A stretch of DNA of 64,000 bases from Balanoglossus misakiensis. Its lineage: Eukaryota; Hemichordata. The notes beneath the pieces are model-generated. The model was not told the origin of the DNA and did not search any database. It saw nothing but the letters and a program-made list of their open reading frames with translations. Both the position numbers and the translations under genes were made by a program. Shown here piece after piece: positions 63,740 to 64,000 of this stretch (the stretch's first letter is position 1; every line of letters begins with the position of its first letter). The stretch is from the NCBI GenBank assembly GCA_040954595.2, contig CM082596.2, positions 8,184,001 through 8,248,000 of the forward strand. Direction: 5' to 3'.

Positions 63740-64000
63740 GGTTTATGTCACTGACATTGCGTTGGAAGACATAACGTCATGCACTGGTCTTAAGTTGAGA
63801 CCAACAACTGTTAGCCAACGATTATAGTTCTATGGTGTCATCGGGCAAATCCTGTGATTTTGAAGACTGCATGTGTGGGTCTGTAAAAAGTCAATTAAAG
63901 TAACTATAAGGAACACTACTCTATATCTAACACTATGCAAAGAAAAATTATAATCTAGTTGTCAAGATCATGATGTCACACAAATTTGTTCACAGAACTG
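63740..64000. promoter_or_regulatory. Upstream region of the ROCO gene
   Basis: This is the 5' flank or 5' UTR of the minus-strand ROCO gene, to the window edge. It contains an in-frame TAA at 63743-63745 just ahead of the start codon. No TATA box or other clear element is seen. Confidence 0.4.

Overview
This is a eukaryotic genomic window, about 62% A+T by eye, from a marine invertebrate. A deuterostome such as amphioxus or a hemichordate is most likely. This rests on gene content (FANCM, BBOF1, CYP46A1, a Kremen-like WSC-CUB receptor, an ANK-ROC-COR-death protein), many short phase-conserved introns and heavy loading with miniature hairpin elements; the species cannot be fixed from the sequence alone. 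Six multi-exon protein genes were assembled by joining exons at GT-AG sites (one GC-AG) with reading phase checked across every junction.

Layout. 1-10013 (-): FANCM, with its promoter end inside the window and its 3' half beyond the left edge. 13828-20410 (-): complete PPP1CB-type PP1 catalytic subunit. 22092-29831 (+): complete BBOF1-like ciliary coiled-coil gene with an RFX X-box and a CRE in its promoter. 32405-39361 (+): unnamed single-pass receptor with WSC and CUB domains but no kringle, and a tyrosine-rich tail. 40625-49522 (+): CYP46A1-like cholesterol 24-hydroxylase. 51283-63739 (-): ANK-ROC-COR-death protein resembling DAPK1 without its kinase. A 100-base assembly gap lies at 13024-13123.

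The genes do not form a pathway. FANCM, BBOF1 and CYP46A1 all map to human chromosome 14, so the window may preserve an ancestral linkage group. Introns and spacers are filled with at least eight hairpin or MITE-like families, two LINE 3' ends and several microsatellites. One family (TIR CTGTAAAACACTTTATTTTCGCG) repeatedly sits within 0-30 bases of exons and in FANCM supplies part of a splice donor.

The most striking region is 56650-59194. Eleven ankyrin repeats are each encoded by one phase-0 exon of 99 or 102 bp, tandemly amplified together with nearly identical introns. Variation is concentrated in the first half of each repeat, and a second coding minisatellite (six 126-bp units) lies in the same gene's last exon. 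The gene looks like a rapidly changing, possibly copy-number-variable recognition and signalling protein.
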